Of a DNA stretch of 64,000 bases, positions 9,204-17,795 are shown one piece after another; the first letter of the stretch is position 1, and each line of letters begins with the position of its first letter. Source of the DNA: Actinoplanes ianthinogenes (GTDB lineage Bacteria > Actinomycetota > Actinomycetes > Mycobacteriales > Micromonosporaceae); NCBI RefSeq assembly GCF_018324205.1, contig NZ_AP023356.1:5190001-5254000 (forward strand), written 5' to 3'. A program made the position numbers and the translations under genes. Under the pieces are notes generated by a model that had not been told where the DNA came from, did no database searches, and saw nothing but the letters and a program-made list of their open reading frames with translations.

Positions 9204-10157
9204 ATGCGACCTCAGAAACCCATCATTCTGTACGGCGTGAAGCCCCCGCACCGGATCCAGGAGATCGCCGCGCGGGCCGGTCTCAGCCCGGCCACCGTGG
9301 ACCGAGTGCTGCACCAGCGGGGCGGTGTCCGGGAGAGCACCGCCCGCCGGGTCCATCAGGCGGTCGCCGAGCTGGATCGGGAGTTCGAGCAGATCCGCGT
9401 CCTGACCGTCGACCTGGTGCTGCCCCGCGGCTCCGGCGCGGACGTGCCCGCGGCCCTGGATCTGGACCTGCCGATCCAGCTCCGCACGCATCTCGCCGAC
9501 GACCCGGTCGCCGCGCTCCACCAGGTCGCCCGGTCCCGCTCGGACGGCGTGATCGTGCTGGCGCCACCGCTGCCCGAGGTGGCCGACGCGGTGGGCCGGC
9601 TGGACGTGCCGGTGGTGACGCTGAACGTGGATCTGCCGGCGGGCAAGCGGATCGCGCACGTCGGGGTGGACGACTTCGAGGCCGGGGCGACCGCGGCGTA
9701 CCTGGTCGAGCAGTGGCTGCACGACCGGGCCGGCGACGTGCTGGTGGCCGGCGGGGCGGCGGCGGAGCGACGGACGGCCGGGTTCCGGTCGGTGCTCGGC
9801 CCGGCCCGGCGGCTGCACGAGGTGAGCGGGCCGGAGCAGGCGCGGGCCACGCTGGCCGGCACCCCGACGGTGCGGGCCGCGTACGTGCCGGCCGCGGGCG
9901 GCTGCGCCGAGGTGGTCGCGGCGTTCGCGGCCGAGCAGCGCAACTACGACGTGGTCGTGGCGCACGGGCTGGATCCGGACACCCTGGCGCTGCTGCGCGC
10001 CCAGCAGATCTCCGCGGTGCTGCACCAGGATCTGCGCGCCGACCTGCGGCACGCGTGCCGGGCGATTCTGCGGGCACACGGGGTGTTGCCCGGGCCGATC
10101 CGCTCGCACCCGGCCGCCGTGCAGATTTTCACCCCGTTCAACGTCCCGGTGTCCTGA
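9204..10157 (+). CDS. LacI-family transcriptional regulator
   Basis: 317 aa. The N-terminal helix-turn-helix is clear (RIQEIAARAGLSPATVDRVLHQRGGVRESTARRV, residues about 17-50). The rest is a periplasmic-binding-protein-like sensor domain with the typical RSDGVIVLAPPLPEV and VGVDDFEAGATAAYLV blocks. The likely ligand is a sugar or sugar derivative. The ATG at 9204 gives a longer N terminus than usual; GTG at 9237 would begin closer to the helix-turn-helix, and neither has a strong ribosome-binding site. Possible targets are itself or the divergent propeller gene. Confidence 0.88.
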   Translation: MRPQKPIILYGVKPPHRIQEIAARAGLSPATVDRVLHQRGGVRESTARRVHQAVAELDREFEQIRVLTVDLVLPRGSGADVPAALDLDLPIQLRTHLADDPVAALHQVARSRSDGVIVLAPPLPEVADAVGRLDVPVVTLNVDLPAGKRIAHVGVDDFEAGATAAYLVEQWLHDRAGDVLVAGGAAAERRTAGFRSVLGPARRLHEVSGPEQARATLAGTPTVRAAYVPAAGGCAEVVAAFAAEQRNYDVVVAHGLDPDTLALLRAQQISAVLHQDLRADLRHACRAILRAHGVLPGPIRSHPAAVQIFTPFNVPVS

Positions 10158-10218
10158 TCCCCGGCAGTCGTTCGTCATGCAGGTGAGACATGCGGGTGAG
10201 ACCGAGAAAGGGAGACCG

Positions 10219-10545
10219 ATGAAGTACATGATGTTCGTCTGCACCGACACCGAGCCGGAGACCGAGCTGGAGGCCCCGGACATCGAGAAGTGGGTGGCCG
10301 AGAACGACGCCAGCGGGCGGCGGGTGCTGGGCAACCAGCTCGCCTCGCCGTCGGCGGCCACCACGGTCCGGGTCCGCGGCGGCAAGCTGCTGCTCACCGA
10401 CGGCCCGTTCGCCGAGACCAAGGAGGTGATCGTGGGCTTCGACATCCTGGAGTGCGCCGACCTGGACGAGGCGATCGAGGTGGCCCGCGCCCACCCGATG
10501 GCCTGGGGCGGACGGGTGGAGCTGCGGCCGTACCACGGTGAATGA
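10219..10545 (+). CDS. YCII-related DGPF-domain protein
   Basis: 108 aa from the ATG at 10219, preceded by AAAGGGAG. A dimeric alpha-beta barrel of the YCII-related family: MKYMMFVCTDTEPE, then the namesake DGPF motif (LLTDGPFAETKEVIVGF) and a C-terminal WGGRVELRPY strand. The gene overlaps the sigma gene by eight bases. In the ECF42 group of sigma factors such DGPF proteins are conserved genomic partners, which explains the pairing; their biochemical role is unknown. Confidence 0.88.
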   Translation: MKYMMFVCTDTEPETELEAPDIEKWVAENDASGRRVLGNQLASPSAATTVRVRGGKLLLTDGPFAETKEVIVGFDILECADLDEAIEVARAHPMAWGGRVELRPYHGE

Positions 10546-11692
10546 GGTCTTCTTCAGGGAGTCGTTCAGCCGGATCGTCGCCACGCTGATCCGGCTGACC
10601 GGCGACTGGACCCTGGCCGAGGACTGCGCCATGGACGCCATCGAGTCGGCCCTGCGGCGCTGGCCCCGCGACGGGGAACCCGACAATCCGGGCGGCTGGC
10701 TGATGATCACCGCCCGGAACCGGGCGATCGACCAGCTGCGGAGGGCGGCCATGGCCGAGCGGAAACTGCGTGACCTGGCGTTTCTCCAGGAGAACGACGC
10801 GCCGGCGCCGGAGGAGGACGACCGGCTGCGGCTGATCTTCACCTGCTGCCACCCGGCGCTCGCCATGGAGTCCCGGGTGGCGCTCACCCTGCGCACCGTC
10901 GCCGGCCTGCCGACCACCGAGGTGGCCCGGCTCTTCCTGGTCGGCGAGGCGGCCATGGCCAAGCGGCTGACCCGGGCCAAATCCAAGATCGCGGAGGCCC
11001 GGATCCCGTACCGGGTGCCGTCCGGCGCGGCCCTGACCGAGCGGCTGCCCAGCGTGCTCGCGGTGCTCTACCTGCTCTTCACGCACGGCTACGACGGCGA
11101 GCCGGAGCTGGAACGGGAGGCGATCCGGCTGGCCCGGCTGCTCGCCGCGCTGATGCCGGCCGAGCCGGAGGTGTCCGCCCTGCTGGCCCTCTGCCTGTTG
11201 CAGCACTCCCGGCGGGCGGCCCGCCAGGACGCGGCCGGTGACCTGGTCACCCTGGAGCGGCAGGACCGGTCGCGGTGGGACCACATCGCGATCGCCGAGG
11301 CGGTCGGCCTGCTCGCCGCCCATCCGGTGACCGGCCCGTACGCCATCCAGGCGCACATCGCCGCCTGCCATGCGACCGCACCGGACTTCGCCGCCACCGA
11401 CTGGTCCGCCCTGGCCGCCTGGTACGACCAGCTCGCCCGGGTGCACCCGTCCCCGGTGATCGAGGTGAACCGGGCGGTGGCGCACGGCTACGCGTACGGC
11501 CCGGCGGCCGGCCTGGAACTGCTCGCGCCGATCCGGGACGCGGTCGCCGACTACGCACCGGCGCTGGCGGCCGAGGCCGATCTCACCGCCCGTGCCGGTG
11601 ACCGCGCGGCCGCCGCCGAGCTGTTCCGCCGGGCGGCCGCGGCGGCGACCTCGGACGCGGAACGGCGTGCGTTGCTGAAGCGAACCGGTTGA
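10538..11692 (+). CDS. ECF sigma factor, ECF42-type with long C-terminal extension
   Basis: 384 aa, about twice the length of a plain ECF sigma factor. Region 2 ([33 protein letters not shown]) and region 4 ([39 protein letters not shown]) occupy the first 190 residues. The remaining 190 form the helical, TPR-like extension of the ECF42 group ([39 protein letters not shown]). ECF42 factors have no anti-sigma factor and depend on the extension for activity; none is seen here either. Overlap with the DGPF gene indicates co-translation. Confidence 0.9.
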   Translation: MNEVFFRESFSRIVATLIRLTGDWTLAEDCAMDAIESALRRWPRDGEPDNPGGWLMITARNRAIDQLRRAAMAERKLRDLAFLQENDAPAPEEDDRLRLIFTCCHPALAMESRVALTLRTVAGLPTTEVARLFLVGEAAMAKRLTRAKSKIAEARIPYRVPSGAALTERLPSVLAVLYLLFTHGYDGEPELEREAIRLARLLAALMPAEPEVSALLALCLLQHSRRAARQDAAGDLVTLERQDRSRWDHIAIAEAVGLLAAHPVTGPYAIQAHIAACHATAPDFAATDWSALAAWYDQLARVHPSPVIEVNRAVAHGYAYGPAAGLELLAPIRDAVADYAPALAAEADLTARAGDRAAAAELFRRAAAAATSDAERRALLKRTG

Positions 11693-11765
11693 CTCTTGGT
11701 TGCCGGGGTCAGTCCCGCCGAGGAGGTGCCGAACCAGCGGGTACCGACGAGGAGAGGGATGGACA

Positions 11766-13349
11766 ATGGCCGGAAACGGTGGGCTCGGGCAGTGGTGCCG
11801 GGACCGTAAGGTCTCGACCAAGGTGCTTGCGGTCGCCGGCGTGGCGATCGCCGGGACAGTGGTGACCGGTGTGCTCGCCGTGACCGGGATCAGCGACATG
11901 GCGACCACGCGGAACGCTGAGATCGGGCAGATGCTGCCGTACGTCACGGATCTCAACGACGCCGCGCTGTTGCTCAAGGGCGCCGCCAACGACGAGCGGG
12001 GCTACCTGATCACCGGCGACCCGAAATTCTCCAAGGAGGCCCTCGGGCGGCAGGAGAAGGTGAAAACGTCGCTGGACGCGGCCCGTGCGCTGGCCGGCCC
12101 GGAGACCGCGAAGGTCGACGCGATCGAGGCGGCCAGCGACAAGTGGTTCGTGGCGGTCAAGGACGAGTTCACCCTCTACGAGACCAAGCCCAGGGCGGCC
12201 GTCGAACTCGCCCTCGGGGCGAACCGGGACCTGCGCAAGAGCTACGAGGCCCTGCTCTCCGAGGAGATCAGCGCGGCCAACCAGGCGCTGCTCGCCGGGC
12301 GCGGGTTCGACCACGCGGCGGACCGGACCCGGACCCTGGTGATCGCCGCCCTGGCCGCGGCGCTGCTGCTCGGCGTGGGCTGCGCGCTGTTCGTGGCCCG
12401 GCTGATCATCGTGCCGCTGCGCAAGGTGAGCGGCGTGCTGGACCAGGTCGCCGAGGGTGACCTCTCCGGCGACCCGGACGTGCACCAGCGCGACGAGCTC
12501 GGGCACATGGCCGACTCCCTGCGGGCCGCCACCACATCGCTGCGGCAGACCGTGACCGACCTGGCCGCGCACTCCGAGTCGCTGGCCTCCGAGGCCGGCG
12601 CGCTCGCCGCCACCAGCAAGCAGAGCACGGTCAGCGCCGAGCAGGGCGCGCAGCAGGCCGCGACGGTCGCCGACTCGGCGGCCACCATGTCGCTGAACAT
12701 CCAGACCGTGGCGGCCGGCTCGGAGGAGATGGGCGCGTCGATCCGGGAGATCAGCGAGAGCGCCACCCAGGCCGTGCACGTGGCCAACCGGGCGGTCGAC
12801 GTCACCCGCAACACCAGCGCGGTGATGGCCAAGCTGGGCGAGTCGTCGGCGGAGATCGGTGACGTGATCAAGACGATCACCGCGATCGCCGAGCAGACCA
12901 ACCTGCTGGCGCTGAACGCCACCATCGAGTCGGCCCGGGCGGGCGAGATGGGCAAGGGCTTCGCGGTGGTCGCGAGCGAGGTCAAGGAGCTGTCCCAGGA
13001 GACCGCGCGGGCCACCGAGGACATCGGCCAGCGGGTCGCCGCGATCCAGGCGGACACGGCCGGCGCGATGACCGCGATCCAGGAGATCAGCGAGATCATC
13101 CGGCAGATCAACGACTTCCAGACCACCATCGCCTCGGCGGTGGAGGAGCAGACCGTGACCACCCAGGAGATGAGCCGCAACGTCACCGAGGCCGCCGAGG
13201 CCGGCTCCCGGGTGGCCGGGACGATCACCGGAGTGGCCGCGTCGGTGCAGCTCACCACGGTCGGCGTGGCCGAGGCGGACCGCGCCGCCACGCACCTGGC
13301 CGGGATGTCCAGCGACCTGCGCCAGATCGTCGATCGCTTCCGCCTCTAA
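11766..13349 (+). CDS. Methyl-accepting chemotaxis protein
   Basis: 527 aa from the ATG at 11766 (GAGGAGAGG upstream). Layout: a first membrane span about residues 20-42, an extracytoplasmic helical domain to about 175 ([19 protein letters not shown]3-like), a second span about 180-205, a HAMP domain ([18 protein letters not shown]), then the cytoplasmic signalling coiled coil. Its hairpin tip [25 protein letters not shown] is nearly the family consensus and would contact CheA/CheW. The pieces look intact. No other chemotaxis gene is in the window. A chemoreceptor fits an actinobacterium with flagellated spores. Confidence 0.95.
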   Translation: MAGNGGLGQWCRDRKVSTKVLAVAGVAIAGTVVTGVLAVTGISDMATTRNAEIGQMLPYVTDLNDAALLLKGAANDERGYLITGDPKFSKEALGRQEKVKTSLDAARALAGPETAKVDAIEAASDKWFVAVKDEFTLYETKPRAAVELALGANRDLRKSYEALLSEEISAANQALLAGRGFDHAADRTRTLVIAALAAALLLGVGCALFVARLIIVPLRKVSGVLDQVAEGDLSGDPDVHQRDELGHMADSLRAATTSLRQTVTDLAAHSESLASEAGALAATSKQSTVSAEQGAQQAATVADSAATMSLNIQTVAAGSEEMGASIREISESATQAVHVANRAVDVTRNTSAVMAKLGESSAEIGDVIKTITAIAEQTNLLALNATIESARAGEMGKGFAVVASEVKELSQETARATEDIGQRVAAIQADTAGAMTAIQEISEIIRQINDFQTTIASAVEEQTVTTQEMSRNVTEAAEAGSRVAGTITGVAASVQLTTVGVAEADRAATHLAGMSSDLRQIVDRFRL

Positions 13350-14374
13350 CCGGACCGATAGACCCCGCCGGCCGCGATCACCACCAGGTGGCGATCGCGG
13401 CCGGCCGCGTTAACGACCCTTTCCGGTACGCCCACCGCCCGCCACCCACGCGCATCAGCCGACTCCCACAGTCCGCCGCCGGACACCACGAACCGCCCGT
13501 TCGCCCTGGTCAGCGACTGCACCCCGGTCGGCGCCCCACCGAACGTGGCCACCTCGCTCCAGGCGCCGCCGTGCAGCCGCCACACCCCGAACGAGGTCCC
13601 GTGCGGCCCGGCCGCCAGCACGTCCTCGCCGTCGATCAGCACCCGCTGCAACTCGGTGTAGACACCCGCGTCCGGCGGGTCGAGGCGGCTCCACCGGGTT
13701 CCGTCCACACTGGTCCAGGCGGCGGCCCGCCCGTTCCGGCTGCCTGCCACCAGCCAGCGCCGGTCCGGCAGCTCGACGACGTCCCGGGCCGCGGTGCCCG
13801 GCCCGGCCAGGCCCGGCGCGTTCTCGAAGAGGGTGAACGTGCCGCCGTCCGGGGAGAGCCAGAACGCCGCGCCGGACGACCGGTTGCCGGCGATGGCCAC
13901 CCCGTCCGGGCCGGCGGCCAGGTGCGCCACGTCGACCGCGGTGTCCCCGCCGTAGGTCTCGAACGGCGCCGGGTTCTCCGCCATCCGGCCGTCCGGGAGC
14001 CCGCGCCAGGAGCTGATCCGCAGGTTGCCGTGCGCGCCGCCGGGCGCCCCGCCGAGCATCGTGACCCGGCCGTCCGCGCAGGCCACCATCGAGATGACCT
14101 GCTGCGGGCCGTAATAGCTGCCGGGCAGCGGCCGGAACGCGACCGGGGTCCAGGTGACGGCGTCCGCGCTGCGCCAGGCGGCCGGGCGGGAGGTGCCGCC
14201 GGCGGCGGGGAGCGCGCCGGCGACGTACCAGAAATCGCCGCAGGCGGCGGCCCGCAACGTCGCGCCGGCCGCACCCGGAAGCTCGACCGTGGCCCAGGCC
14301 GGCTCGACCGGCTCGCTCTTGCAAGCCGTGAGCAGCGCGGTGACGAGCAAGCCGCAAGAAATCCAGGCCCTCAT
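13346..14374 (-). CDS. Exported lipoprotein with beta-propeller repeats
   Basis: 342 aa from the ATG at 14374. The N terminus has a lipoprotein signal: MRAWISCG, a hydrophobic core and lipobox LTAC near residue 17. The remainder has repeated [15 protein letters not shown] / [25 protein letters not shown] motifs typical of BNR/Kelch-like propellers. It should sit on the outer face of the membrane. No enzymatic residues recognised. It converges with the chemoreceptor gene, their ends overlapping by four bases. Confidence 0.65.
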   Translation of the reverse strand: MRAWISCGLLVTALLTACKSEPVEPAWATVELPGAAGATLRAAACGDFWYVAGALPAAGGTSRPAAWRSADAVTWTPVAFRPLPGSYYGPQQVISMVACADGRVTMLGGAPGGAHGNLRISSWRGLPDGRMAENPAPFETYGGDTAVDVAHLAAGPDGVAIAGNRSSGAAFWLSPDGGTFTLFENAPGLAGPGTAARDVVELPDRRWLVAGSRNGRAAAWTSVDGTRWSRLDPPDAGVYTELQRVLIDGEDVLAAGPHGTSFGVWRLHGGAWSEVATFGGAPTGVQSLTRANGRFVVSGGGLWESADARGWRAVGVPERVVNAAGRDRHLVVIAAGGVYRSG

Positions 14375-14439
14375 GAAAGATCCAAGCAATTCACCGAGAA
14401 AACGGGACAGGCTCTTGTGGAGCAGATCACAGGAATTCT

Positions 14440-16428
14440 ATGGTCCTCGACATGTTCGCTCCGCCCCGCTGGGCCGCTCTCCTGACCACACCGCTGGTCA
14501 CCCTCGGCGTGGCGATCGGTCTGTCCGATTCCGCCGCCGCCCATCCGTCCTCGATCTCACCCGCGGCCACCCGGGCCGCTCTCGATCCGGCCCTGGTCGC
14601 CGGACGCGGCGCAGGAGTCGCGTTCACCGAGCAGGAGGCCGAGCACGCCGTCACCACCGGCGCCGTGCTCCCCGCCGACCGGACCGCATACACGCTCGCC
14701 GCCGAAGCCTCCGGCCGCTCCGCGGTCACCCTGGACCCGGGCGAGTACGTCGAGTTCACCCTGCCCAAGGCCGCCAACGCGATCACCGTGCGGTACAGCA
14801 TCCCGGACGCGCCGACCGGCGGCGGGATCACCGCGCCGCTCTCCGTCGGCACGCCGGGCGGCACCCGCACCATGACGCTGACCTCGCAGTACTCCTGGCT
14901 CTACAACCAGTACCCGTTCACCAACGACCCGCAGGCCGGGTTGCTGCACCCGGACTGGTGGATCACCGAGTGTGCCTGCGTGCCGGCCGCCACCGAGCCG
15001 GCGCCGGCGATCAGCAAGCCGTTCCGGCCGATGCACTTCTACGACGAGCAGCGGCTGGCGCTGGGTCGTACCTACCGGGCCGGTGACAAGATCCGGCTGA
15101 CCGCGCGCCAGGTGCCCACCACCATCGACCTGCTCGACTCGGAGCTGGTCGAGGCTCCGAAGATCGACCTCAAAGCGGTGAACGTGCTGCTGTTCGGCGC
15201 GGACCCGACCGGCCGGCGGGACTCGGCCGGCGCCATCGAGAAGGCCATCGCGTTCGCCAAGAAGGTGCACCGCGCGGTCTACCTGCCGCCCGGCACGTTC
15301 CAGGTGAACCGGCACATCATCGTCGACGACGTGACGATCACCGGGGCCGGCAACTGGTACACCACGGTCAAGGGCCACGAGGTTTCCCTGGACACGCCTG
15401 CCGCGGACGGCTCGGTGCACACTGGCGTCGGGTTCTACGGAAAAGACGGTGGCTCGCACAACGTGCACCTGGCCGACTTCGCGATCGAGGGCGACGTCCG
15501 GGAGCGGATCGACACCGACCAGGTGAACGCGATCGGCGGCGCGATGAGCGACTCCACCATCACCGGGCTGCACATCCAGCACACCAAGGTGGGCCTCTGG
15601 TTCGACGGTCCGATGTCGAACACCACGATCAGCGGCAACATCGTCGTGGACCAGATCGCCGACGGCCTGAACTTCCACGTCGGGGTCAGCGACTCGCTGG
15701 TGCGGAACAACTTCGTCCGCAACACCGGTGACGACGCCCTCGCGATGTGGTCGGAGAAGACCGCGGACAGCCGTAACACCTTCGACCGCAACACCGTCCA
15801 GACGCCGACCCTGGCGAACGGCATCGCGATCTACGGCGGCGCGGACAACACCGTGTCCCGGAACCTGATCGCCGACCCGATCCGGGAGGGCAGCGGGATC
15901 CACGTCGGCTCGCGGTTCGGGGCCGAGCCGTTCACCGGCCACCTGTGGATCACCGACAACACCACGGTGCGGGCCGGGACGTACGACCTGAACTGGAACA
16001 TCGGGCTCGGCGCGATCTGGTTCATGGCGCTCGACTCCAGCATTGACGCGGACATCCGGGTGACCGGGGACCACTACCTGGACAACACCTACAACGCGAT
16101 CATGCTGGTCTCCGAGTGGGGGGTGAAGGACCAGTACTCGATCAACGGCGTGCACTTCAAGGACGTCCGGGTGGACGGGACCGGCACCAGTGTGGTCAGC
16201 GCCCGGACCGCCGGCGGCGCCTCGTTCGAGAACGTCGACGCCCGCAACGTCGGCGCGGCCGGGGTGAACAACTGCGGTTCGTTCCACTTCACGCCGAGCG
16301 GGTCCGAGTTCACCCTCAGTGACCTCGGTGGCAACGACGGGGGCTGGCTCGGCCCGTACCTGCCGAACGTGATCACCTGTGACGACCGTCCCGCGGTCGT
16401 CCCGCCTCCGCCGCCTTCGTCCTGGTGA
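14440..16428 (+). CDS. Secreted beta-helix glycoside hydrolase (GH87 alpha-1,3-glucanase/mycodextranase-like)
   Basis: 662 aa with a Sec signal peptide (cleavage likely after SAAA near residue 33). Residues about 60-200 resemble a carbohydrate-binding beta-sandwich (LDPGEYVEFTLPKAANAITVRYSIPD). From about 245 (VNVLLFGADPTGRRDSAGAIEKAI) a right-handed parallel beta-helix begins, with DGLNFH and NTGDDALAMWSEK carrying the paired aspartates expected of a GH87-like site, and many N-x-hydrophobic rungs. The C terminus is a short proline tail. Predicted to cut an alpha-glucan outside the cell. GH87 is the best guess from the fold and motifs; another pectate-lyase-like family is possible. AGGA lies eight bases before the ATG. 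Confidence 0.7.
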   Translation: MVLDMFAPPRWAALLTTPLVTLGVAIGLSDSAAAHPSSISPAATRAALDPALVAGRGAGVAFTEQEAEHAVTTGAVLPADRTAYTLAAEASGRSAVTLDPGEYVEFTLPKAANAITVRYSIPDAPTGGGITAPLSVGTPGGTRTMTLTSQYSWLYNQYPFTNDPQAGLLHPDWWITECACVPAATEPAPAISKPFRPMHFYDEQRLALGRTYRAGDKIRLTARQVPTTIDLLDSELVEAPKIDLKAVNVLLFGADPTGRRDSAGAIEKAIAFAKKVHRAVYLPPGTFQVNRHIIVDDVTITGAGNWYTTVKGHEVSLDTPAADGSVHTGVGFYGKDGGSHNVHLADFAIEGDVRERIDTDQVNAIGGAMSDSTITGLHIQHTKVGLWFDGPMSNTTISGNIVVDQIADGLNFHVGVSDSLVRNNFVRNTGDDALAMWSEKTADSRNTFDRNTVQTPTLANGIAIYGGADNTVSRNLIADPIREGSGIHVGSRFGAEPFTGHLWITDNTTVRAGTYDLNWNIGLGAIWFMALDSSIDADIRVTGDHYLDNTYNAIMLVSEWGVKDQYSINGVHFKDVRVDGTGTSVVSARTAGGASFENVDARNVGAAGVNNCGSFHFTPSGSEFTLSDLGGNDGGWLGPYLPNVITCDDRPAVVPPPPPSSW

Positions 16429-16447
16429 CCTTTCATTAATCAGCCTG

Positions 16448-16477
16448 CGGCCGTACCCGAGCATTCGGGTGCGGCCG
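16448..16477 (+). terminator. Intrinsic terminator after the beta-helix hydrolase
   Basis: A 13-bp stem (CGGCCG, one T-G wobble, ACCCGA) with loop GCAT, followed by TTGTG, about 20 bases past the stop of the hydrolase gene. Confidence 0.75.
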
Positions 16478-16536
16478 TTGTGCTTGGTAGCCTTGTCGAC
16501 GCATTTGCCGCGGCTGGAGAGAAGTTGGGAACTACG

Positions 16537-17427
16537 TTGAGTCAAACCCTGCTGGTCACCGGCGGCGCCGGATTCGTCGGTAGTGCCCTGGTCAAGTCAT
16601 TGTTGACCGAGTTCCCCGACGCCGCGGTCGTCTCGCTGGACAACTACTTCACCGGCAGCCCGGCGAACCATGTGAACGACCCCCGGGTGACGTACCTGGA
16701 GGGTTCCACCGCCGACCTCGCCAAGATCTGGGCGGACCACGGTCTCCCGGCGCCGGAGCTGGTCTTCCACCTCGGTGAGTACAGCCGGATCGTGCAGTCG
16801 TTCGAGGACCACGACCTGACCTGGGACTTCAACCTGCTGGGCACCAAAGAGGTGGTCAAGTTCGCGGCCGGCAAGGGCGCGAAACTGATCTACGCCGGGT
16901 CCAGCTCGAAGTTCGGCAACGACGGCGACGACGAGAACCTGAACCCGTACGCCTGGACCAAGGCGAAGAACATCGAGTACATCAAGAACTACTCGAACTG
17001 GTACGGGCTGGATTACGCCATCACGTACTTCTACAACGTCTACGGGCCGGGCCAGATCGGCAACGGCAAGTACGCCACCGTGATCGGCATCTTCGAGCGG
17101 CAATATCTCGCCGGCGAGCCGCTGACCGTGGTCTCCCCGGGCACGCAGACCCGCGACTTCACCCACATCGACGACATCGTGCGCGGCATCGTGCTGGTCG
17201 CCCGGGGCGGGGCCGGCGACGGCTACCTGCTCGGCACCGGCCGCGAGTGGCCGCTCGCCGAGGTGGCCAAGCTGTTCGGCGCCGAGATCACGATGATCCC
17301 GGCGCTGCCCGGCGAGCGCGTCCGCGGCCAGGCCGACCTGACCAAGGCGGGGAGCCTGGGCTGGCACCCGGAAACCCAGCTCGACGACTACATCGCCAAG
17401 TTCGTCGCCGCGCACCCCCGGGTTTGA
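16537..17427 (+). CDS. NAD-dependent epimerase/dehydratase (nucleotide-sugar type SDR)
   Basis: About 296 aa if translation starts at TTG 16537; TTG at 16525 is an alternative, and GGAGAGAAG lies upstream of both. Extended short-chain dehydrogenase: the N-terminal Rossmann motif TGGAGFVGS binds NAD, the catalytic triad is visible in AGSSSKFGN (Ser) and PYAWTKAKN (Tyr-x3-Lys), and the UDP-sugar region follows (YNVYGPGQIGNGKYATVIGIFERQYL, TRDFTHIDDIV). UDP-glucose 4-epimerase or a related sugar epimerase is likely. The stop codon lies inside the first copy of a 31-bp direct repeat. Confidence 0.85.
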   Translation: MSQTLLVTGGAGFVGSALVKSLLTEFPDAAVVSLDNYFTGSPANHVNDPRVTYLEGSTADLAKIWADHGLPAPELVFHLGEYSRIVQSFEDHDLTWDFNLLGTKEVVKFAAGKGAKLIYAGSSSKFGNDGDDENLNPYAWTKAKNIEYIKNYSNWYGLDYAITYFYNVYGPGQIGNGKYATVIGIFERQYLAGEPLTVVSPGTQTRDFTHIDDIVRGIVLVARGGAGDGYLLGTGREWPLAEVAKLFGAEITMIPALPGERVRGQADLTKAGSLGWHPETQLDDYIAKFVAAHPRV

Positions 17428-17689
17428 TCTCCGGAACCACCCGCGGACAGTAAGGCATCCCATCTGCCAGGGGTGTCAAGCGGCTCGGCCCGATCCCGCG
17501 TCTGCCCAGAACGCTGAAGACCAGCCGAGCAGTGTCGGGCTGGTCCTGGTGGCCCTATCCGGGAACGGGATGGGGCGCTGAGGGCCAGCTGGGGAGTGTG
17601 GGGCTGGTCCTGGTGGCCCTATCCGGGAGTGGGATAGGGCGCTGGGGGCCAGCCCGGTTTTGATCTCCGGAACCACCCGCGGACAGTAA
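17423..17689. repeat. 31-bp direct repeats flanking a 205-bp structured cassette
   Basis: A 31-bp sequence starting TTTGATCTCCGG and ending GCGGACAGTAA occurs exactly at 17423-17453 and 17659-17689. The first copy contains the epimerase stop codon. Between them lie 205 bases with no credible gene but with two tandem hairpin units. Either a local duplication of the epimerase 3' end or a small inserted element bounded by direct repeats would give this arrangement. Confidence 0.75.
17527..17654. repeat. Two tandem 64-bp hairpin units
   Basis: Two units (17527-17590 and 17591-17654) are about 87% identical. Each can fold with GCCCTATCC pairing to GGATAGGGC (unit 2, perfect) or GGATGGGGC (unit 1, one wobble), inside GGCTGG/CCAGCC outer arms. 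The few differences keep the pairing, which suggests the structure matters. GACCAGCC just before unit 1 offers an alternative partner for GGCTGGTC. Confidence 0.65.
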
Positions 17690-17690
17690 A

Positions 17691-17738
17691 GGGGTCGGCG
17701 ATCGCTCTGGACGCGCCAGCGGCCAGATCGCCGACCCC
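17691..17738 (-). terminator. Terminator of the MFS transporter gene
   Basis: GGGGTCGGCGATC (17691-17703) and its exact complement (17726-17738) make a 13-bp stem with a 22-base loop; on the minus strand it is followed by TTTACTG. It lies about 60 bases past the MFS stop codon and partly overlaps the dispersed element at 17720-17785. Confidence 0.65.
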
Positions 17739-17785
17739 GGCCCGCGCGGGAGCATGCGATCTGTACCCGCGCGGACCTGCGTAAA
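17720..17785 (-). repeat. Dispersed 3'-flanking element, copy A
   Basis: About 65 bp, closely matching 39638-39704 in the same orientation relative to the gene before it. The shared core includes GGCCAGATCGCCG, CCCGGCCCGCGCGGGAGCAT and GCGATC. Copy A starts 11 bases after the MFS stop codon; copy B starts 14 bases after the nrdB stop codon. Confidence 0.7.
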
Positions 17786-17795
17786 TAGAGATTTT

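Noticed and set aside
14557-16545. 662-codon frame antisense to the beta-helix hydrolase
   Set aside because: No domain, extreme Arg/Val/Asp composition; the plus-strand gene has a signal peptide and fold motifs.
17423-17689. CRISPR array
   Set aside because: Only two copies of each repeat, with no unique equal-length spacers and no cas genes.
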